Positions 26,246 through 39,097 of a stretch of DNA of 48,320 nt are shown here, one piece after another. The DNA lies in the NCBI GenBank assembly GCA_010094045.1, contig ML986852.1:1-48320 (forward strand), given 5' to 3'. Numbering within the stretch: position 1 is the stretch's first letter; every line of letters begins with the position of its first letter. Both the position numbers and the translations under genes were made by a program. This stretch comes from Lojkania enalia (Eukaryota; Ascomycota; Dothideomycetes; Pleosporales). The notes beneath the pieces are model-generated. The model was given only the letters and a program-made list of their open reading frames with translations, ran no database searches and had not been told where the DNA came from.

Positions 26246-28146
26246 CTATTTTCCCCCTCTAAATTCTTAGCCTAAAAGTTATTCCGTTCTAATCTAGTAT
26301 ATAGTAGAGTTAGTATACTATCTTTACTAAAACTATATATATTTCTAATATCTCCTCTTTATTATTTAACTTTAAGTAGATACTATTATACTAATTATAT
26401 AGACTATTTAGGCGAGATTATTATACTTTATTTCTAGTATTTCTATAAGAAGCTAACTTATAAAGTAGATAAGAAGAAAATATCTAAAAAGTTATATTAT
26501 TTAGAATATCTCTATACTAGTATATATTTATTATATAATATAGACTATAATACTTAGATTATATATATATTATAATCTTATATTACTAATTTATTTCTAA
26601 TTCTTTCTAGTAGTAAAGTAGGATACTAAAGTTATAAAATTAGAGGAGATTTATCTAGCTTAAGAAGAGTTAGAATAACTTTTTAATAAAATAGTAGTAG
26701 CTTATATAAAAATTTAATATCTTTATAAGATTTATAAATAAGTAAAATATAGATAGATAGAGGGTTATAAATATATATAAGAATAGTTTAAAGAAGAGAA
26801 AGAAGTAGATTATAAAATAGGTCTTCTTTCTAAAATAGAGTTACCTCTAATAATATCGCTAATATTATTTAATTTTACTATTCTATCTCTAGATTTTCTT
26901 TACAAATTTAAATTCTATAATATATCTATAATACTATAGAGCTAAAGTTTTTTTCTAGTTTCTAGATATTATTCTATAAATTCCTATATTTATCTATTTC
27001 TAACTATTTAATTAGATAGTATTTTTTACTATTCTATATCTTATATTTTATTATTTTCTTAACTTTCTATTCCTAGTCTTCTCTATATATATCTATATTA
27101 TATACTACTAGTTTAGTATTTTAGGGTATCTTTTCTATAAATATAATATAGAAGGTTAGATAGATTTTTATAGTTGTAGATAATTTAAGTTAATAGTTTA
27201 TAGGTAATATTTATTTCTTAATCTTATATAATCTAATTTTAATATAATCTAGTTTACTACTTAATTATTTACTTTAAATATTTTATTATAATAGCTAAAC
27301 TTTTTCTCTCTTCTTAAAGTAAAATAGTTATTTATATTTCTTAATATAGTATTTCTTTATAGTATATTATAGAAACTAAATATCTTTTTTTAGTAAATCT
27401 TACGTTTATTAAATAATTTTAACTCGTTTCTATACTTAAAATATCTATAATAGTATTTTAATTAGAGTATTATAGATTTTTAGTTTATACCTATAGTTTA
27501 CTATAAATAGTAATACTCTAGTTATACTATATATAGTACTATTATATATAAGTTATACTATTAATAGTAGTATTATCTAATTATTTTATCTATAGTTAAG
27601 GTAGTATTATAGATATTACTCTACTATTTAGTTTATTTATTCTATCTATCTATCTATTTATAAGTAAAATACTATAGATATATTATATTTAATTTCTAGT
27701 AAGTTTATAATTATTTACTAAAACTTTAAAATAAACTTATTATTTTAATCTATAATTATCTTCTATAGTACTTTATATTATATAATAATCTATTTTAGAA
27801 AGATATTTACAATCTATTCTACTAATAATACTTTATTATAGGGAATAAAGTAAGTATATTTTATAAGTCTATCTATAATTATTATAATAGAGTTATATAC
27901 TTCTCTTTTAAAATAGTCTTTTAACTTTAGTAGTTTAACGATAAAATCTATAGTAACTTCTATTTATAATCTAATTAGTATTTCTAAATTTTATAGTAGT
28001 TTATAAAATATATATCTATTAGGTTTATTTTATTAGTAGTTTATATATTTTTATAATATATTTTTTACCTATTCTCTTATTTTAGGAAAGTAGAATCTTC
28101 TAAGGATTTATTCTAGTATTTTCTCTATTCCTTATTATCTGTATAT
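26246..28146 (-). pseudogene. Ty3/gypsy pol 3' fragment with integrase, minus strand
   Basis: On the minus strand, 27985-27560 reads as an integrase core: VTIDFIVKLLK, then IIIIIDRLIKYTYFIPY, then a segment ending DRQIEQINQIVEQYLQYYLNYRQ (with stops at some Gln codons). Upstream (about 28090-28010), RFYFPKIRE fits the region after the zinc-binding HHCC domain, and downstream to 26246 lies the C-terminal part and 3' untranslated DNA. Reverse transcriptase is absent: the element is cut at 28147 by an LTR of another family. RIP-degraded and non-functional. Confidence 0.82.
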
Positions 28147-28348
28147 TAAGAAGGTCTAAGAATATAATAGAATTAGATATAATAAGAATCTATTATTATT
28201 AAAGCTATAGAAAGAGAAGAGAAGATATATAGTAGTAAGATATATATTATTCGCTTACTTTAGTCTAGGTAGATATAGGGTTATATAAGGGTAACTACTA
28301 TTATAGTATTATAGAAATAGAATTAAATTATAAACTAGAACCTTTATA
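28147..28348 (-). repeat. Lone 202-bp gypsy LTR, minus orientation
   Basis: It is the reverse complement of the LTRs at 30509-30710 and 35811-36012, the same length, beginning TAAGAAGGTCTAAG and ending CCTTTATA. The flanking five bases (TATAT on the left, AATTA on the right) do not match, and the two sides belong to unrelated sequences, so it is probably a rearranged end and not a clean solo LTR. Confidence 0.8.
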
Positions 28349-28440
28349 AATTATATATATATATATTAGAGGTTTAGATCTATATATAATAGATAAGGTA
28401 GTATAGGATTAAATAGAAGCTAATTCTATAATAGTTAGTT
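28349..28440 (-). repeat. ~95-bp repeat F, minus-oriented copy
   Basis: Reverse complement of 10778-10870; shared landmark AGAAGCTAATTCTATAATAG. It abuts the lone LTR. Confidence 0.65.
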
Positions 28441-28703
28441 AGATAGTTTTTTTAAAAATTAGCTTAACTATATAGTAAAAAAATATATTTAATTTTATAA
28501 TCTTCTAACTACTAGCTCTATATTTATTAGTAAACTATAATATAAAATTGGTATAATTATTTATCTATATTAACTTTATCTACTTATCTTAGTTAAAGCT
28601 AACTAGTAGCTTTAATAGCTTTAATAGTAGTAAGCTATCTAGACTATTAAGAAAATTATTATTAATAGGTTCTACTTTAATAATTAATATTTTATAGGAA
28701 CTA
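28441..28703. other. AT-rich spacer, no gene seen
   Basis: AT-rich, RIP-like sequence between repeat F and the E repeat. It shows no open frame and no match to other parts of the window. Confidence 0.5.
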
Positions 28704-30029
28704 TAATAAAAGTATATAATAAATCGAAGATTTAAGATTATACTAATAAGAGTATAGTAGAAAGAAGAGTTATTATAGAGTATTAGGCTTAATATAATAA
28801 GTATATATACTACCTACTAGTATAGATTAAATAAAAGTAATAATAAAATATATATATATCTAAATAAATATAAAATATTAGTTAGTTTAATATAAAAAAC
28901 TATTAATAAAAGGTATACTACTAGTTTTATAAAATAGTAAATTATTATAGTAAATTATTATAGTATTTTTATAATATATATTTAAATACCTTATTAGTTT
29001 TACTTTATAATTCTAATTTAATACTAGCTTTTACTATATATATATTTTAGTATCTATATTTATATTTTAGGTATCTATTAATAAACCTTAACTTAGCTTT
29101 ATACTATTAATCTTAATTATTAATATTAACTACTCTACTCTACTACTATTAATATATAATATCTTATACTTAAGGAATAGTACGATCTAAAATCGTTCTA
29201 ATAGGTAGTAAGTTTTTCTAAAAGTAGCTCGCTACTAAATTAGCTTATAAAGTACTTATACTAGTAAAACCTATACTAGTAAAGTATTACTATTACTTTA
29301 GAAGTAAGTTATTAGAGGTTTTTATTATAGTTATATACTAATGAGATATAACTATTATACTTTAATAGATTAAACAATATTAGAAGAGTACTAAACTTCT
29401 CCTTTAAAAGCTTTCTTTTTTACAGCTAATCTATAAAATTACTACTATAGTTTAGGAGGATACTTATAATAGTAAAATATATTAGTAATAGAGTATAATT
29501 AAGGCTTTCTAAAAGTCTACTAAAACTTTTTTTATTCGGTTCTTTAAAGGTATATATTTTTTTATATAATTTATACTATATAATAATAACTGTATAAGAC
29601 TATAATATAAATATAATTTATATAAAGTAGGTTACTATCTAAAATAAAAATATATATTTAGTAAAATAATACTATAAGAAGTTTAGTTTTCTATTAGATT
29701 AGAGTTATAATCCCTAGATAGTTTTAAGCTTAGAAAAGACTATTTTAAATAAAATTAGTTCTCTACTATAATAATTTACTATAATAAATATATAATATAT
29801 AGTATATAATTATTTTCTATAATTATAGAAGAATCTTATAAAATATTTCTACTTTAACCTTATACTCTAGTACTAAAAACCCTACTCTAACCTTAACTTT
29901 AATACTAAAAACTCCTATCTAATCTATATTCTAATATTAAGAATTCTACTTTAATTCTAACTCTAGTACTAAAAACTCTAAACTTAATCTTAATCTAGAT
30001 AAAGTACTATATATCCTATTTACTAGTCT
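28704..30029 (-). repeat. Unclassified 1.3-kb repeat 'E', minus copy
   Basis: The reverse complement of this 1,326-bp block matches the host sequence at 43106-48140 once two transposon insertions are removed. It runs from AGACTAGTAAATAG (30029) to the end CGATTTATTATATACTTTTA (near 28704). Its first part holds a short tandem array of ~33-bp units (about 29835-29995). Weak open stretches exist on the minus strand, but I recognise no domain. It has no visible terminal inverted repeat and no LTR-like ends. It may be a satellite-type unit, a fragment of a larger element or a subtelomeric repeat. Confidence 0.7.
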
Positions 30030-30508
30030 AGTTACTATATTATATTATAAGTAGGTAGAATATAACTTCTTAGTAAAAGTAGATAAATTATTTAGGTAGG
30101 CAACTTACTTATAAAATATATTACTCGTTTATCTAGTATTTATAATCTAATATACGTTACTATAATAATATAGGTATAAGAAGTTAATAGTATACTTTCT
30201 TTTAATATATAGGTAGTAGAGATAATAAAGAGTAAAACTATAATAGTAGTATAAATAATAGTTTAGTAAGCTATTATATATATTAAAAAGATATTTAAGT
30301 AAATATAAAAATAGTAGATAGAATATAAATAGACTAATTTAATATTAGAAGCTAGATATAGAAGTAGTTAAAGTAATAATTAAATTTATAAAGAGTATAG
30401 AGTAGTTATAACTAAATATATAAGATAAAGTAAATAGAGATAAAAAGAAAGTAGATAAGTAGAAGTAGTTAAAGATCGTCTCTTTTACCTTATAGGCGTA
30501 GAATAATA
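30030..30508. other. AT-rich degraded DNA, unassigned
   Basis: Purine-rich on the plus strand toward the right (AAATAGAGATAAAAAGAAAG), with stops throughout. It directly precedes the complete gypsy element. It may be the older target element, but no family is recognised. Confidence 0.5.
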
Positions 30509-30710
30509 TGTAAAGGTCCTGGCCTATAGTTTAGTTCTATTCCTGTAATACTATAATAACAGTTACTCTTATACAACCCTATACCTATCTAGACTAAAGT
30601 AAGCGAATAATATATATCTTACTACTATATACCTTCTCTTCTCTTTCTCTAGTTTTAATAATAATAGATTCTTATTATATCTAATCCTATTATATTCTTA
30701 GACCTTCTTA
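30509..30710 (+). repeat. 5' LTR, 202 bp
   Basis: Begins TGTAAAGGTCC and ends GACCTTCTTA (CA changed to TA). It is almost collinear with the 3' LTR. Differences such as CTGTAATAC against CTGCGATAC are transitions. Confidence 0.9.
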
Positions 30711-30839
30711 ATTTGTTAAAGTTTATACTATACTAGATTCTATTTTAACTACTAAATAGATCTACTACCGTACGAAGTTATAGACTAAAATAGACCAGTA
30801 GAATAAGGATTCGATATAGTAACTATATAGAGACAGTTC

Positions 30840-33800
30840 GCTGAAATAGTAGCTAGGCTAGAATGTCTAGAGAAAGAAAAGTAGTAATAGTAACTTAAAA
30901 GAATAAGCTTTTATTAGAAGCTTAAAGAGTAACTAAATAAGTACTTAGCCTTTAAAAGGAGAGTCTTACTAATTATACTATTAATAACTACTAAGCCTAT
31001 TTGTATAAAAGCTATACTTAATAAGTTAGACAAGTTCTAAGAAGACTATAAAGTATACCCTATTTAGAAAAGTAGTATAAAAACTAAGATCTATATTAAC
31101 AGTTTATCTATAAGCTTAATAAATATAATAGTAGCAGCCTATATAATATTAATTTATAAGAATAATATTAGAATATACCTTTAATTATATAAAAAATATA
31201 TTACTATAGGTATCTTTACCTATAATAAATTCTAGACAATTATAGATATATAATATAATAACCCCTACTATTAGAAATAAGCTAGGATCGAGTTTAAAAC
31301 TCTAAGATAAGATAATAAAACTTTTATTAAGTTTCTAGTTAAATATAATTATCTTTCTATAAAAGTATTATATAACTCTTACCTAAACTAAGTTAAGATA
31401 TAAGATCTAAAAGGGAAGATTTATCCTAAGCTTAGCTAATTAATAATTAACAGCGTTAGTAAAAAAGATTTTATATTATATATAACCTTTATATAGAAAT
31501 TTTATATTCTTAATAACCGTTTTAAAGTAGTTAAACTTAATAGTACTTTTATATAGTCCTTTAGTAGGAGGAAGACTAGTTAGACGAGGGACAGCTAGGG
31601 ACAGCTACTTATACTACTCTCGCAACTACAACTATTAGCTACTATTAATAATACTATAAACTAGATGCTAATAGCTAATTATAGACTTATATAGCGCCTA
31701 GATATAAAACTTTAGCTACTAGAGAAGATAAGAAATATTATTAAGAAAGAGCTAAAGGCTTAGAAATAATAGAATACCTATTTTACTTATAGAAATAGGG
31801 GTTACTTTATTTAAAACTACTATTATACTCCGTCTAAGAGTAGTATATAGTTTAATTAGATTTATATAATACTACTAGAGCCTATTTAATATAATAAGGA
31901 ATGTAGAGATATAGCTTAAGCTAATAGGACAGGAAAAGTATTACTCTAAATAGAAGTTAGCGCTTAGAGCTATAAAAAGGGTAGGCGAATAAGTAAGTAC
32001 TAGATAAATTTAATCAATTTCAGATAACTAGTACTCTATTTATAGCCCCCGTACTACTTAATAATACCTTTAACCTTCTTACCTTAATAGATAATAGCTG
32101 TAACTTATATATAATAGTTGAGAAAAGGATTGTACGAAAGGCTGGACTAGAATACTTCCGCCTCCCAACGCTATTAATAGCCTTATTATTTAGTAACTTC
32201 TCGGCTAGAATTATTAAAGAGGTAGCTATTATTAACTTACTAGATATAGGTAGAAGTTAGGTAGATCTAGGTTAAGTATTTACTTATATAGTCTTAAGGA
32301 TAGAAGAAGATTATAGTATAATCTTAGAACATTTATAGAGGTAAAATAAGGATATAATTATTAATCTAAAAATAGAAATCTTATATATTTATAGAACGGG
32401 GGTAATTATATAAAACTAAGAGTTTTAGAAATAGTAATATACGGCTAATATTACCTAAGTCTTAGTATATACTTTCTTTACTATAGTAAAATGTTATAGA
32501 AAACGCCTATAAAATTCTCTTACTAAACTACCCTATATCTTTACTATTAGTATAACCGATATTTAGAAGGCTCTAGAAAATAAGCCGAAGATAGACCCTT
32601 ATATAAAACTTCCTAAGGAATATATATAATAGCTTTATACCTTTAATTAATAGAAAGCTGATAAGCTACTACTTTTAAGACTAGGAGTAGACTATATAAT
32701 TAAGCTGGAAGGGAAAGATAGAAGCCCTCTAAGAATCCCCTTAGGTCCTTTATATAGAATATTATAGGAGATACTTCTTATCCTTTAGAAGACCCTAATA
32801 GAGTTTCTTAATAAAGGATTTATTTGGGTTAACAACTCTCTAACTATAGTACCGGTCCTGTTTATATAAAAACTAGGGGGTAGCCTCTACTTCTATATTA
32901 ACTACTACACCCTGAATGCTATTATATAGAAAGACTACTACCCTCTACCTCTAATCCGAGAAATATTAAATTAAATTAGTTGAGCTAAATAGTTTATAAA
33001 ACTTAATATTATTACTATATTTAATAAGATTCGAATTAAAGAAGAAGACGAGTAGAAGATAGTATTTACAACCTACTACGGTTTATATAAGTAGCTAGTT
33101 ACACCCTTTAACCTTATAAATACTCTAAGTACCTTCTAATAGTATATTAATTATATAATCTAGGAGTATTTAGGCGACTTTATTTTAGTATACTTAGATA
33201 ATATTCTTATATATACAGACGGCTCTCTATAAAACTATTAGTACTATATTAAAGTAATCCTTTAAAAGCTAATAGATACTAGCCTCTAACTTAATATTAA
33301 TAAGTATAAATTTAAGGTCTATATAATAAAATATCTTAGCTTTATTATTAATACGGAAAAAGGTATCTAAATAAACCTATAGAAAGTTAAGATAATCTAG
33401 AACTAGAAAGCGCCTATATTAGTTTATAGTATATAGAGCTTTTTAGGCTTTATAAACTTCTACTACTAGTTTATTAAAGAATTTTCTAAAGTAGTTATTC
33501 TACTAATAACTCTTATCTAAAGGGAATAAGAGAAGAAATAGTTTTAACTCGATAATTAGGTACTTACCGCCTTTAATTACCTAAAGTAATACTTCGTATA
33601 AATACTAACGTTAGCCTAGTATAACCCTAAAAGAGAAACGATTCTAGAGTATAATACCTTTAGCTGGTATACTAGAAGTACGTTTCTATAATATAATAAT
33701 AAAGGAGTTTTATAACTTGTTACTTTTATATTAAAGTAAATACTTCTTATAGAGTATAACTATCTAATCTATAATAAGGAATTACTAGTAGTTATACGAT

Positions 33801-35530
33801 ACTTTAAAGAATAGGAAAAGTTTTTAAAACTACTTATATACTTTACAATTTATATAGATTACTATAACCTAAAATACTTTACTAAAATATAGAAACTTTC
33901 TAAGTATTAGGCGAGGTAGGCGGTATTCTTTACCCAGTTTAACTTCTAGTTTAAATATAAGCTAGGTAAGCTTAATATTCTAGCTAATACTCTCTTATAT
34001 CGCGATTAGGATCTCCTAAAAAAAGCTAATAATAAATAGATTTAAGAAAGAATTAGCCAACTCTTTAGACCGTCCGATTTTAAGAATAGGGTTTATATAG
34101 CTCTTATATAAACTAGAAACTAGCGTACTAAAGATACTCCTAATAATTAAATAGAGGTAATTACCCTAGAAAACTCTATATTAGGGGAGGAATCTATAGA
34201 TAAAGGGGAGTTTATAACTAAGATATTATACGAGGAGTAGTAAATACTAATAGAGACCTTATAGTAAGATATCTAAGAAAAAGATAAGACGTATACTATA
34301 CTTCTCTATACTACTAAAGTAGGGGAGAGAATACTTCTAGAAACCCTCTATTACCTTAAAATTAGCCTATCTAACCTCTTAGTTTTAGGAGATAGATTAA
34401 TATAGAGAAAACGCGCTTAGGTTCCTAAGAACGAGTTACTTTGTATAAAGCTAATCTAAGAGACTTATAACTCTTACTTAACTAGTTACTTTAATAAGAA
34501 TATTATAATTAGGTTAATATTATAATACTATTTTTAACCTAGAATAGCAGCGGACATTAAATACTTTATATAAAATTACTACTCCTATAGTAGAAATATA
34601 GTTTAGTATTCTAGAAAAAAAGGCCTATTATATCTTCTTCTAGTTTCTAAAAGGGTATAGTTAGAAATTTTAATAGACTATATTATTAACTTACTAAAAA
34701 CCGTGTATAGTAATAAGTATATTCTTATTATTATAGACTGTTTAAGTAAAAGAGTACTCTTTATTACTATCCTAGACCTTAAGAGCTAAATATTAGCTAA
34801 TAAGTTTATCGAGTATTTTATAATATATTACGGGCTCTTATAAGTAATAGTTTCTAATAGAAGAGAGTAGTTTATATAAGGCATATAAGTATGCGTCTAC
34901 CAAATTCTTAAGATTAAATAAAGGCTATTAATAGTATACTATCTAGAGACTGATAGAAGTATAGAGCGTATAAACTAACTACTTAAAGAGCTTCTCTACT
35001 ACTATTATAACTACTACTAGAATAACTAGAATCTATAGCTACTACTAGCTTAGATTACTGTTAGTACTAGAGATACTTCCTCTATAAGAGTTAGCCTATT
35101 CTTTCTTATTTATAGCTATTACTTAAACTTAGGAGAGTCTATATAACTAAAAGAGGAGCCGCTAATAGAGTAGCTTAGAGACCCTATTTATATAGTAAAA
35201 TAGATTATTAGTAAATTAAAAGACTGCGTTAAATTTATATAAGTAATAATAGCTTATATATAATAGTAGTAGTAAGAAATTTATAATTATATAAGGGATT
35301 CTATACTATAATACTAATTAGGAGATAAAGTTTAGCTTAATATATATAATATTAAGATAGACCTTATAAAGAAAAAGAAGCTCTATAAACTCTATTAATA
35401 ATATATAGTTATTAAGACTATTAGATAAAATATATACCGACTAGACACCCTATTAAAAATTTATAATATCTTCTATATAACTCTACTTTACCCTATTATT
35501 TAAGACCCGTTACTAAGTTAAATACAGGAC
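30840..35530 (+). pseudogene. Gypsy gag-pol polyprotein relic
   Basis: Domains in order on the plus strand: a gag-like stretch with FAEIVARLECLEKEK (about 30838) and KFLVKYNYLS (about 31330); an aspartic-protease-like site (about 32085); reverse transcriptase (about 32650-33400) with a PLPLIREIL block and YLDNILIYT at 33191-33217, where the second catalytic Asp is Asn; RNase H with QYNPKRETILEYNT (about 33620) and YNKELLVVIRYF (about 33770); integrase with ILIIIDCLSKRVLFI (about 34720) and RVSLFFLIYSYYLN (about 35090). The stops fall at expected Gln and Trp codons. In an intact element it would make the proteins for reverse transcription and integration. Confidence 0.88.
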
Positions 35531-35778
35531 AACTATTAACCAGCGCTAATTAGCGTTGGAAACGAAGATAAATAAGAGCTTAAGAAAATCTAAAACGTAC
35601 AAGTAATTAGTAAAAGAAAAGGCGGCCTAAAATAGCAGTTCCTTTATAAGTAGACTAGTTATACTATACTCTTATAGAACGACTAGAGCGACTATAAAGA
35701 TATAATCGCTCTAGGAGAATTCGAACGGGATATAGGGCGGAATTTTACTAAAGAACTATTTATCTATACAACTTAGTA

Positions 35779-35806
35779 CTAGAAGAAGAAGAGAAGGAGG
35801 AGGGGA
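35779..35806 (+). other. Polypurine tract of the gypsy element
   Basis: An A/G-only run (AGAAGAAGAAGAGAAGGAGG and following bases) sits just before the 3' LTR, as expected for the second-strand primer site. Confidence 0.8.
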
Positions 35807-35810
35807 ATAT

Positions 35811-36012
35811 TATAAAAGTCCTAGCTTATAGCTTAGTTCTGTTCCTGCGATACTATAATAGCAGTTACTCTTATACAACCCTATACCTACCTAGACTAAA
35901 GTAAGTAAATAATATATATCTTACCACCGTGTACCTTCTCTTCTCTTTCTCTAGCTTTAATAATAATAGATTTTTATTATATCTAATCCTATTATATCCT
36001 TAGACCTTCTTA
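35811..36012 (+). repeat. 3' LTR, 202 bp
   Basis: Partner of 30509-30710; begins TATAAAAGTCC (TG changed to TA). The five bases that follow, TAATA, duplicate those before the 5' LTR. Confidence 0.9.
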
Positions 36013-37260
36013 TAATAAGCTATCTATAAATACGCCTTAACTAGTATACTACTAATTAAAAGGTATATAATACTAGAAATAATTTATAGATATAAAGCTA
36101 TAATTAGCTATATAGCTTATTCTATATATAGTAATATATTACTTTCCTTTTCTTTTCTTTATTAAATATAGAGTTAGGTATTAGATAAGTAGATTCTATA
36201 ATTAGCTTCTAAAATAGAGTAGATATAAGAAAGTAGAATATATATAACTATAATAGAATATATATATATATATACTTATTAAATAATAGATAATATTTTA
36301 CTAAAATAGGTTTACTTATAAATCTACTAATAAAAGCTTTTCTTAAAAGGAGTAAGAACTATTATAAATACTAGAATTCTAATAGTATTATCTTAACTTA
36401 TTTTATTTATAAAATATAAGCTAATAGAAGATAAAATAATAAGATTACCGTAATACTAATACCTAATTAATTATTTAAGAAGTATAAGAAGTATAAGAAA
36501 TATTTTAATAATAAGAATTAAAAGCTATTTTATTAATTACTTATAAAAATAATATTATTCTCTTCCTACCAGCTTTATTATATAATATATCTATCTCTAC
36601 TATTTAAGTTCTATAACTTTAAAATAAGTATACTATTATATTATATTATATAGAAACTTTAATTATTAAATTATAGAATAAAGATTTTTAATTTCTATTT
36701 TAGACTTACAATTCTTTTCTAAAGTCTTTAATATTAGGATTTTAAAGATACTTCTAATTATCTATTTAGAGAGAATTTTCAATTATTTCTATAATAATAT
36801 AAAGAAATTATTTTATAAAAAGCTTTATATATAATCTTTTCTTAAAGCTTTTTACTTATCTTATTCTATCCCCAGCTCTACTTCTTTTCCTATCTATATA
36901 TAGTTATATACTCTCTTATAAGTAGTTTAATAGTTTTTCTATATTCTTTTATATAAGGCTTATAAATGTTAATAGAATTCTTAGGTTCCTAAACACCTAT
37001 ATACTTCTATATACCTCTAAATAGATTTGTATTATATTTAGACCTATTATCTTATCTATACTATTATAATTTTCTATAAGTAATTATAGATAATATATAT
37101 CTAATATAAAGAAGAGATTAAATTTTAATCTTACCCTCTCTATTTTAAGAAGAACTTCGCTCTTAGCTTAGAGATAGTATTCTATAGAAAATCAGTACTA
37201 TCTTCTTAGAATATAGGGTATCTGTTAGACCAATTAGAGAACTATTATTAGCATACCTGT
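36013..37260. other. AT-rich degraded DNA, no gene seen
   Basis: TA-rich sequence with RIP-like composition and stops in all frames. No LTR, inverted repeat or domain is recognised. Composition changes abruptly to normal at about 37260, marking the edge of the gene island. Confidence 0.6.
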
Positions 37261-37351
37261 CTAGGTGCTATAATATTTAATAGACGGACATTATATGCAA
37301 ATAAGATTGGTCATTAATAGTATAATTTCTCCGACCTTCCTAACGAAGCAG

Positions 37352-37372
37352 ACCCCGCTTTTTAATCGGGGT
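37352..37372. other. Short hairpin 3' of the FPGS-like gene
   Basis: ACCCCG (37352-37357) pairs with CGGGGT (37367-37372) around a 9-base T-rich loop. It lies about 45 bp beyond the stop of the minus-strand gene. A role in 3' end formation is possible but unproven in fungi. Confidence 0.35.
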
Positions 37373-37414
37373 AATAGCACGACTTGTTTGATCACTTATA
37401 AGCGTAGAATATTC

Positions 37415-39097
37415 TCAGAGCCTGCTTGGTTGATTAAGATAAAAGAGTGCTGCGCCAACCAAGTGTTGACTCCCTGTAACAAGCGTTTGCATGCCCCCGT
37501 TGACATCTCCGAATTCCCTTGCTCTAGCAAGAGCGTGGGGCACGTCTGCAGTGAATATAACTTCTGATTTTGCATGCCTTGCAGTCCAAACGTACGAAAA
37601 ATCCTGCAAGATAGATAAATCGGCGTGTTTGACAAGATTTTCTAGAAAAAAATTTAGTAGATAAAAAGAACACGAGTAGGGTTAGAATACCTGTTGTTGC
37701 TTCGAAATCCTGAACGGGATCATACATAGTGAAGATGGCAATTTGAATATCGCCAGGCTGGAAGGACGATGCAAGGCTTCGTATCACAGCTGTAGCATCC
37801 CGTTGTTCAGTCACGTGCCCAAAGATGAGGATTCGTGGATAAGGATATGGACTATAGTACTATTAGCGAGCATCTCTCAAAGAATGCTGACGCATCACCC
37901 TTGGATCGCAGCAGACGCCTCCATGAACCACTTTCCCGCCACATCCACGCTCATCTCATTGTGTGCTCCATCTAAGAACCATCGGTTGTTCTGTTTGGCA
38001 ATAATCTGAAATCGACCCGGCCAAGAGAATCGACGGATCCCGTTGATTACATCATCTGGATGAAGGTAGGAGTCCATTACAGTGGAAGCCTTGCGCCTAA
38101 TAAAAGCGCGTACCACGGCTAAAGCCAAGGAGCAGTTGAGCCGTTGAACACTTGGCTTAAGGTTGATCTCATCTTGGGGTAGAGAAGGATCTACATTGAC
38201 AAATTTCAGATCTACACCTTTCGCTGCAGCTCGATCTTGCAGGACTTTTGCAACGGGGCCGTCTTCAACTACCGAGAACGCGGCGGCGCCATGTTTGAAA
38301 ATACCTGCTTTGTGCCATGCAATGTTCTCTATAGACGGGCCAAGTTGGTTTACATGATCCATTCCAAGTGACGTAATTGCGGCCACAACCGGGTGGTCAA
38401 CTACATTAGTTGCGTCATACTCACCGCCATGATGTGTTTCGATTATTGCTGCGTCTACTCCTTCTTGAATGAAGGTATGGAAAGCAACGAGCAAAAATAG
38501 TTGGAGAAAGCGTGGTCGGACTTCGAAATCCTCTGGGTCCTTCTTAGACAAAAGCTCGACCACTTCGAAAAAATATTTAGCGAACAAGCTTCTCTCCAGT
38601 GGCTTCATATTTATCCTGATCCGTTCTTCCGGGACAATCAAATGCGGGGAAGTGTATAGCCCTGTCTTGCATGGATATCCAGATCTCTCAGAGTGACACT
38701 GTAGGAATGAGTCTATAAAGGCACAGGTGCTACCTTTGCCTTTGGTCCCTGCGACATGAATAATATTTAATCTATCAATGTCCGTAGCCTTTTGCTCTTA
38801 GCAATGTTTACGTCATGTGGTGGAGGAACGCACAGAATGCCCTAGGTGCTGCAGCCATTGCTCCATTCCGATAATACTAGGTGTGCCATGTAAATCCGAT
38901 GTCCCTTTGAGATCCGGCATACGATCTATGCCTGCATAAGATACCGTGGGTTTTGAGGTTGGTCGGGCGGGGCGGCGTCTCCGGTTGAGGATATCCATGG
39001 CATTCTGGGCGATATTTAGAAATATTCAACGCATTAGAAGATGAAAGCTTACTTTATAACTTCTTTCTACCGTGCCTGCAAAGTTCTTTCTGCTCAT
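37415..39097 (-). CDS. Folylpolyglutamate synthase-like protein (Mur ligase family), five exons, apparently intact
   Basis: Exons on the minus strand: 39097-39053, 39004-38834, 38788-37899, 37851-37691, 37641-37415. The four introns are 48, 45, 47 and 49 bp, all GT-AG, with CTAA-type branch sites and consistent phases, giving 497 residues. The start ATG at 39097 opens MSRKNFAGTVERSYK. Residues 86-93 are the P-loop GTKGKGST, followed by KTGLYTSPHLIVPEERIRIN (~112-131), SLGMDHVNQLG (~212-222), AWHKAGIFK (~229-237), WPGR (~328-331), DGAHNE (~346-351), and a C-terminal LVTGSQHLVGAALF. The family adds glutamates to reduced folates using ATP, in cytosol or mitochondria. Length fits the family. Residues 189-200 read ETHHGGEYDATN, where the usual enzyme has E-V-G-x-G-G, so this may be a diverged paralog. 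There is no stop or frameshift despite the repeat surroundings. Confidence 0.9.

Larger units (their letters stand above)
30509..36012 (+). mobile_element. Structurally complete Ty3/gypsy retrotransposon (5.5 kb), RIP-mutated
   Basis: Two 202-bp LTRs (30509-30710, 35811-36012) lie at the ends, flanked by TAATA on both sides (30504-30508, 36013-36017). A purine-only tract precedes the right LTR (about 35779-35806). The plus frame runs from a gag-like region (about 30840-31950), through a protease-like segment with LIDNSCNLYIIVEKR (about 32082-32130), reverse transcriptase, RNase H and integrase, to a C-terminal segment resembling IYNIFYITLLYPI (about 35460). It is one of the better preserved elements in the window, but stops at Gln/Trp codons and loss of catalytic Asp make it inactive. 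Confidence 0.93.

Noticed and set aside
37295..38009. Plus-strand frames opposite the FPGS-like gene, and other minus frames there
   Set aside because: They overlap exons that form a phase-consistent, homologous protein; they are shadows of that gene.
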